Positions 59,716 to 64,000 of a stretch of DNA of 64,000 nt are shown piece by piece; position 1 is the first letter of the stretch; every line of letters begins with the position of its first letter. Source of the DNA: Sphaerisporangium cinnabarinum (GTDB lineage: Bacteria; Actinomycetota; Actinomycetes; Actinomycetales; Cellulomonadaceae). Position numbers and translations under genes: made by a program. The notes beneath the pieces are model-generated. The model had not been told where the DNA came from. It saw nothing but the letters and a program-made list of their open reading frames with translations, and did not search any database. The stretch is taken from the NCBI GenBank assembly GCA_003052455.1, contig QAPD01000004.1:124001-188000 (forward strand), in the 5' to 3' direction.

Positions 59716-62208
59716 TCAGGGGCAGGTGAGAGCGGCGTACGGGACGACGGCGGTGCGGCCGTCCGCGGTCGCGGTCGCCTCGCCCGCGGGGACGGTCGTG
59801 GCGCGGACGGCGAACGACCGGTAGGCCGACGCGCCCGGCGCGACGTCCGGGACGACGTGCGTGCCGTACGGCGTCGCGAGCTCGACGTCGACGGGCGCGT
59901 CCCCGGTGCTCGTCGCGCGCACGGCGACGTAGGCCTTGCCCGCGAGGCACCGTGTCTCGGCGGTGACGTCGAGCGCCGGGGTCGCGGCCCCGGCGTCGGG
60001 CACGACGGCGTCCCACGGGGTCCGGGCGACGAACACGTCGGCGGCGCCCGCGTTCGTCGCGCCCGCGGGGGCGCCGTACGTGAGCCCGGTGAGCAGCGCG
60101 GCGCCGTCGCGGCCGTCCGCGGCGGGTGCGGGGGCCGCGAACAGGTTCGCGTCGTCCCACTCGTCGGCGCCGTCGCGCTCGCGCGACCCGGTCTGCGTCG
60201 CCTCGCCCGGGGTGCCGTCGGCCGCGACGCGGAACGTCACGACGTCGACCCCGCCGACGGCCGTGCCCAGGGCGCCGTACGTCGTGCCGACGACGAGCAC
60301 CGCGTCGTCGGCGCCGAGCACGCCCGTCACGCCGCGGTCGTCGGTCGACGTCCCGACCTGCGTCGTCCACAGGACCTCGCCCGCGACGTCGAGGGCGCGC
60401 ACGACGACGTCGTTGTCCCCGAGGTTGCCGTCCTCGCCGAGCGCCCCGCGCGTGTGCCCGACCGCGACGACCGACCCGTCCGAGCGCGCCACGAGACCGT
60501 TGACCTGATCGTTCTCGCTCGTCGCGACGGCGCGCAGCCACTCCTGCTCGCCGTCCGCGGCGTAGCGCGCGACCCAGCCGTCGTTCGCGCCCGCGCGCTC
60601 GGCCCCGGGCATCCCGCCGCCCGACACCCCGCCCACGTACACCGCGCCGTCGGGCGAGGCCGCGACCGCGAGCGCCTTGTCCTCGCCGGGGCCGCCCACC
60701 TGGCGCAGCCACAGCAGCTCACCCGCCGCGGAGACCCGCCCGACCAGCGCGTCCTTGTCCCCGGCGCTCGGCGCGTCGCCGACGGCGCCGCTCGTGTACC
60801 CGGCGACGTAGGCGCCGCCCGCGCCGTCGGGTGCGACGGCGTAGAAGCGGTCGGCCGCGCCGGGGTCGCCGGTCTGCAGCGTCCAGGCCCGCTCGCCCTC
60901 GGCGGTGACGGCCGCGACGAACCCGTCGTCGCGCGTCGTGCCCGCGTGGGCACCGTCGAGGTCGCCCTTCGTGTACCCGGCGACGAGCACGCCGCCGTCG
61001 GCGCCCGGCACGACGCCGTAGGCGCGGTCGTCCGCGGCCGTCGCGACCGCGTGCCGCCAGACCTCGGCGCCGTCGGCGTCACGTCGCACGACGACCGTGT
61101 CGAGCCCGCCCGCGGGCTCGTACCCGTCCCACGCGCCGGCGAGGTTCAGCGCGACGGCGGTGCCGCCGTCGGGCAGGGCCGCGACCCCGCCCGCGCGGTC
61201 GTCGCCCGCGGAGCCGAGGAGCTCGGCGTCCCACGGCGCGGCGGGCGTGGTGCGCAGGCGCGCCGAGACGTCGACGACCCCCTCGCGGAACGCGGGCCGC
61301 CAGACGTCCCAGTCGTGGCCGCCGTCGAGCACGCGCAGCTCGGCCGTCACGCCCGGGACGCGGCGCGCCTGGTTGTAGAGGCGCGCGGACTCGAAGTCGA
61401 TGTCGTGCGTGGCCTCGGTGGGGTCGGGGTTGGCCCACTCGTCGTCGCCGACGGCGACGAACAGGTGCACCGGGAGCGCCGGGTCGAGCGCCGCGAGCGC
61501 CGCCGGGTAGGACAGCGCGGTGTACCGGTCGGCGTCGAACGGCGCGGTCCCGACGCCGTAGCCGCCGTGGTCGCGGGCCGACGAGTCCGCGGGCGGCTGC
61601 GGCACGTACACGGCGGGGCTCAGCACGATGCCCGCGGAGAACGTGTCCTGGTGGGCGAGCGTGAACCGCAGCGCGCCCGCGCCCCCCATGGAGTAGCCCC
61701 CGACGGCGCGCGCCTCGCGGTCCTCGACCGTGCGGTAGGTCGCGTCGACGTGCGCGACGAGGTCGCGCGTGAACGCCGTCTCGACGGCCGTGCCGGCGCC
61801 GGCGCCCGTCGCGTCCCCGGTGTACAGCGAGTCCGTGTACCAGGAGCCGCGGTCGTTCCACGGCGCGTCGGGCATGACGACGACCATCGGCTGGATGTCG
61901 CCCGCCCCGATGAGCTCGTCGAGGTCGCCCGTGACCTGCTGCCACGCGGCCTGCGTGTCGCCGCGGCCGTGCAGCAGGTAGAGCGTCGGGTACTCCTGCG
62001 CGGCGTCGTCGTAGCCGGGCGGCAGGTAGACCGTGTAGTCGATCGGGCCGGCCGCGGAGTCCGCGACCCGCCCCGCCTCGACCGTGCCTTGCTCCGCGGC
62101 GGTCGCGGGCAGGGCGAGCGCCGACCCGCCGATCGTCGCGCTCACCGCCAGCGCGGCCAGCGCGGCCGTCGTCCCGGGCCGCCGGTGCGGCCGTCGTGCT
62201 GCGTCCAT
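59716..62208 (-). CDS. Secreted esterase-D-like hydrolase fused to SBBP-type propeller, 830 aa
   Basis: Signal peptide (TTAALAALAVSATIGGSALALPATAAE). An esterase domain of the EsterD/feruloyl-esterase family follows at about 50-330: YPTLYLLHGRGDTQAAWQQV, VVVMPDAPWND, GGYSMGGAGALRFTLAH (nucleophile Ser), VGDDEWANPDPTEATHD and GGHDWDVWRPAF (catalytic His). Residues about 335-740 are six or seven SBBP-like repeats of the form DGFVAAVTAEGERAWTLQTG with YVAGYT, forming a probable propeller. The last 80 residues (TRCLAGKAYVAVRAT to ALTCP) match the C-terminal module of the asparaginase at 57087. ATG 62208 has GAGGAGA upstream. Likely removes acyl groups from plant polysaccharide or another polymer outside the cell. 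Confidence 0.85.
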   Translation of the reverse strand: MDAARRPHRRPGTTAALAALAVSATIGGSALALPATAAEQGTVEAGRVADSAAGPIDYTVYLPPGYDDAAQEYPTLYLLHGRGDTQAAWQQVTGDLDELIGAGDIQPMVVVMPDAPWNDRGSWYTDSLYTGDATGAGAGTAVETAFTRDLVAHVDATYRTVEDREARAVGGYSMGGAGALRFTLAHQDTFSAGIVLSPAVYVPQPPADSSARDHGGYGVGTAPFDADRYTALSYPAALAALDPALPVHLFVAVGDDEWANPDPTEATHDIDFESARLYNQARRVPGVTAELRVLDGGHDWDVWRPAFREGVVDVSARLRTTPAAPWDAELLGSAGDDRAGGVAALPDGGTAVALNLAGAWDGYEPAGGLDTVVVRRDADGAEVWRHAVATAADDRAYGVVPGADGGVLVAGYTKGDLDGAHAGTTRDDGFVAAVTAEGERAWTLQTGDPGAADRFYAVAPDGAGGAYVAGYTSGAVGDAPSAGDKDALVGRVSAAGELLWLRQVGGPGEDKALAVAASPDGAVYVGGVSGGGMPGAERAGANDGWVARYAADGEQEWLRAVATSENDQVNGLVARSDGSVVAVGHTRGALGEDGNLGDNDVVVRALDVAGEVLWTTQVGTSTDDRGVTGVLGADDAVLVVGTTYGALGTAVGGVDVVTFRVAADGTPGEATQTGSRERDGADEWDDANLFAAPAPAADGRDGAALLTGLTYGAPAGATNAGAADVFVARTPWDAVVPDAGAATPALDVTAETRCLAGKAYVAVRATSTGDAPVDVELATPYGTHVVPDVAPGASAYRSFAVRATTVPAGEATATADGRTAVVPYAALTCP

Positions 62209-62259
62209 GGTGTCTCCTCGTCGAGATCCGTCCATTGCTCTGCCCCCCTCCCCTAAACC

Positions 62260-62323
62260 CGCCGAACACGGGGTTGGCGACCGTTCTCGGGGGAATCCGG
62301 TCGCAGATCCCGTGCTCGGCGGC
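62260..62323. repeat. Dispersed palindromic repeat, copy 7
   Basis: CGCCGAACACGGGGTTGGCGACC pairs with GGTCGCAGATCCCGTGCTCGGCG over most of its length. It lies just upstream of the esterase gene and touches the stop of the minus-strand lyase gene. Confidence 0.78.
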
Positions 62324-62324
62324 G

Positions 62325-63185
62325 TCAGTGGCGGCGGCGGGACGCCAGCGCCAGGACGGTGCGCGCTCGCTCGACCATCGCGACGTCGAGGAACGTGCCG
62401 TCCGCGAGCGCCACGACGCCCGTGCCCGACGCCGCCGCGTCACCGACGCGCTCGACGACCTCCCGCGCGCGGTCCACCTCGTCCGGGGTCGGGAGGAACG
62501 CGTCGCGGATGGTGTCGAGCTGCGCGGGGTGGATCGCGGTGCGGCCGCAGAACCCGAGCGCGCGCCCGGCGCGGCACGACGCCGCGAGCCCGTCGAGGTC
62601 ACGCACGTGCGTGAACGCGGACATCGCGGGCGACGGCAGCCCCGCCGCCCGGGCCGCGACGACGACCCGGCTGCGCGCCCACGCGAGCCCGGCCTCGTCG
62701 TCGACCCGCAGGTCGGAGCGCAGGTCGGCCTCGCCGAGCCCGAGGGACGCGACCTGCGGCGACGCCGCCGCGAGCTCGAACGCGTGCTCGACGCCGAGCG
62801 CCGACTCGACCAGCAGGTGCAGCGCGCGCCCGGGCAGCGCAGCAGCGAGCGCGCGCACCTCGTCCGCCGACTCGACCTTCGGCGCGCGCGCCCCGACGGC
62901 GAGCGGCAGCCCGGCGAGGGCCGCGACGTCGTCGGCGTGCCACGGCGTCGCGGGGTGGTTGATCCGCACCTGGACCCCGCGCGCGGCCGCCGCGTCGTCG
63001 AGCAGCGCGACGGCGTGCGCCCGCGCCTCGTCCTTGCGCGCCGGGGCGACGGCGTCCTCGAGGTCCACGAGCACGACGTCGGCCGCGGACCCGAGCGCCT
63101 TCGCGACCCGGTCGGGCCGGTCTGCGGGGACGTACAGCAGCGTCAGCGGCGGCGTGGCGCCCGGCCGGTCGCGCCGCCCCGTCAC
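62325..63185 (-). CDS. HpcH/HpaI-type CoA ester lyase (CitE-like), 286 aa
   Basis: A TIM-barrel citrate lyase beta/malyl-CoA lyase family protein. LLYVPADRPDRVAKALGSAADVVLVDLEDAVAPARKDEAR (residues 14-53) holds the metal-binding Asp/Glu, VQVRINHPATPWH the CoA contact, and ALHLLVESALGVEHAFELAAA the second Glu. LGLGEADLRSDLRVDDE and RALGFCGRTAIHPAQLDTIRDAF complete the family. It cleaves or forms a 3-hydroxyacyl-CoA C-C bond. Its ATG overlaps the stop of the CaiB gene by four bases, so they are one translation unit, suggesting activation of an acid to its CoA ester followed by cleavage. Confidence 0.9.
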   Translation of the reverse strand: MTGRRDRPGATPPLTLLYVPADRPDRVAKALGSAADVVLVDLEDAVAPARKDEARAHAVALLDDAAAARGVQVRINHPATPWHADDVAALAGLPLAVGARAPKVESADEVRALAAALPGRALHLLVESALGVEHAFELAAASPQVASLGLGEADLRSDLRVDDEAGLAWARSRVVVAARAAGLPSPAMSAFTHVRDLDGLAASCRAGRALGFCGRTAIHPAQLDTIRDAFLPTPDEVDRAREVVERVGDAAASGTGVVALADGTFLDVAMVERARTVLALASRRRH

Positions 63186-64000
63186 ACCGCCCCCTCGGCC
63201 CGGAGCTCCGCGACGCGCTCGGGCGAGAACCCGAGCTCGCCGAGCACCGCGTCGGTGTCGGCGCCGTGCGCGCGGCCGGTGAAGCGGATGACGCCGTCGT
63301 TCTCGGACATCCGGAACAGCGGGCCCTGCATGAGCATCGGCCCGAGCTCGGGGTCCTCGATCTCGTGGATCGTGCCGAGCGCGCGGAACTGCGGGTCGTC
63401 GACGATGTCCTGGGCGTCGTAGATCGGCGCGACGGCGGCCTGCGCCTCCTCGAACGCGGCGACGACCTCGTCGCGCGTGCGCTGCGCGATCCAGCCGCCG
63501 ACGGCCTCATCGAGCAGGTCGGCGTGCTGCGCGCGCTCGACGCCGCTCGCGAACCACGGCTCGTCGACGATCTCGGGGCGCCCGACGAGGCGCATGACGC
63601 GCTCGGCGATGGACTGCGCCGACGTCGACACGGCGACCCACTGCCCGTCGCGCGTGCGATAGGTGTTCCGCGGCGCGTTGTTCGCGGACCGGTTGCCGGT
63701 GCGCGGCTGCACGGTGCGGAGCTGGTCCCAGCGCGTGATCTGCGGCCCGAGCATCGCGAGGATGGGCTCGATGATCGCCGTGTCGACGACCTGCCCGTGC
63801 CCGGTGCGCTCCCGCGTCGACAGCGCGACCATGACGGCGAACGCGGTCGCGAGCGACGCGACGCCGTCGGCGAGCCCGAACGGCGGGAGGGTCGGCGGGC
63901 CGTCGGGCTCGCCGGTCATCGCGGCGAACCCGCTCATCGCCTCGGCGAGCGTGCCGAACCCGGGGCGGGTGCGGTACGGGCCGACCTGCCCGAACCCGCT
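63182..64000 (-). CDS. CaiB/BaiF family CoA-transferase (type III), 5'-truncated by the window edge
   Basis: The frame is open through base 64000, so only the C-terminal 272 or so residues are seen. Family features: SGFGQVGPYRTRPGFGTLAEAMSGFAAMTGEPDGPPTLPPFGLADGVASLATAFAVMVAL, GQVVDTAIIEPILAML, NTYRTRDGQWVAVSTSAQSIAERVMRLVG and VAPIYDAQDIVDDPQFRALGTI. It transfers CoA between acyl-CoA and a free acid through an Asp-linked intermediate; the catalytic Asp in the visible part would be in LADGVASL or lie upstream. Coupled by a four-base overlap to the CoA ester lyase. Together they look like a dicarboxylate or branched-chain acid degradation step. Confidence 0.9.
   Translation of the reverse strand, partial: SGFGQVGPYRTRPGFGTLAEAMSGFAAMTGEPDGPPTLPPFGLADGVASLATAFAVMVALSTRERTGHGQVVDTAIIEPILAMLGPQITRWDQLRTVQPRTGNRSANNAPRNTYRTRDGQWVAVSTSAQSIAERVMRLVGRPEIVDEPWFASGVERAQHADLLDEAVGGWIAQRTRDEVVAAFEEAQAAVAPIYDAQDIVDDPQFRALGTIHEIEDPELGPMLMQGPLFRMSENDGVIRFTGRAHGADTDAVLGELGFSPERVAELRAEGAV

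Overview
The window is one contig piece of a very GC-rich (roughly 70-75%) actinobacterial chromosome. Pervasive GC-ending codons, GTG/TTG starts, TANNNT-type -10 boxes and a string of secreted carbohydrate- and copper-related enzymes suggest a Micrococcales organism of the Cellulomonadaceae/Promicromonosporaceae type (Cellulosimicrobium-like). That placement is inference; no rRNA or other marker gene is present. I saw no tRNA, rRNA, CRISPR array, integrase or complete insertion sequence.

Region 1 (1 to about 27.1 kb) is a defence island. Its core is a DISARM/Druantia-related composite on the + strand: the C-terminal part of an SNF2-type helicase (DrmD-like), a 1643-residue Eco57I-like N6-adenine methyltransferase (DrmMI-like), an OGG-fold DNA glycosylase, a DUF262-DUF1524 (GmrSD-like) enzyme, and a degraded phospholipase-D-like gene (DrmC-like). 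A reversed EcsC-family gene follows. Then come a 2165-residue DEAD/DEAH helicase with zinc ribbons, a DUF1998 region and what looks like a restriction-endonuclease-fold tail, and a UvrD-like helicase with a RelE-like N-terminus. Further modules follow: a small orphan gene, a two-gene minus-strand unit with a Cys-pair protein, a DUF6308 gene translationally coupled to a Macro-SIR2 fusion (a candidate NAD-depleting effector), and a NERD-helicase with a Cys-pair partner. The methyltransferase carries a distinctly less GC-rich block that looks like an exchanged target-recognition segment.

Region 2 (27.5-31.1 kb) holds small membrane proteins, a saccharopine-dehydrogenase-like oxidoreductase and the first copies of a dispersed palindromic repeat of about 64 bp. 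The repeat recurs at least seven times between 29 and 62.3 kb, always just beyond gene ends, and I did not find it in the defence island.

Region 3 (31.1-41.9 kb) is a secreted redox/sugar cluster on the minus strand: a small two-domain multicopper oxidase, a 1336-residue protein combining ThuA, discoidin, PQQ-type sugar dehydrogenase, PKD and DUF1080 domains, and a cupredoxin with six OmpL47-like Ig repeats. The last two share a C-terminal module of about 80 residues that I do not recognise. A reasonable inference is an extracellular chain passing electrons from sugar oxidation through the cupredoxin to an O2-reducing laccase. A GH65 glycoside phosphorylase/hydrolase lies divergently next to it.

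Region 4 (41.9-64 kb) is ordinary chromosome: a GlxA-type regulator, alpha/beta hydrolase, polytopic membrane proteins, histidine phosphatase, a DUF6194 gene divergent from a double-HTH MerR regulator, secreted glycerophosphodiesterase, VOC protein, secreted endonuclease/exonuclease/phosphatase, ScyD/ScyE-like propeller protein, PLP decarboxylase, secreted asparaginase, GH19 chitinase, an esterase fused to a propeller, and a CoA-ester lyase/CaiB CoA-transferase pair running off the right edge. Convergent gene ends are separated by strong hairpins.
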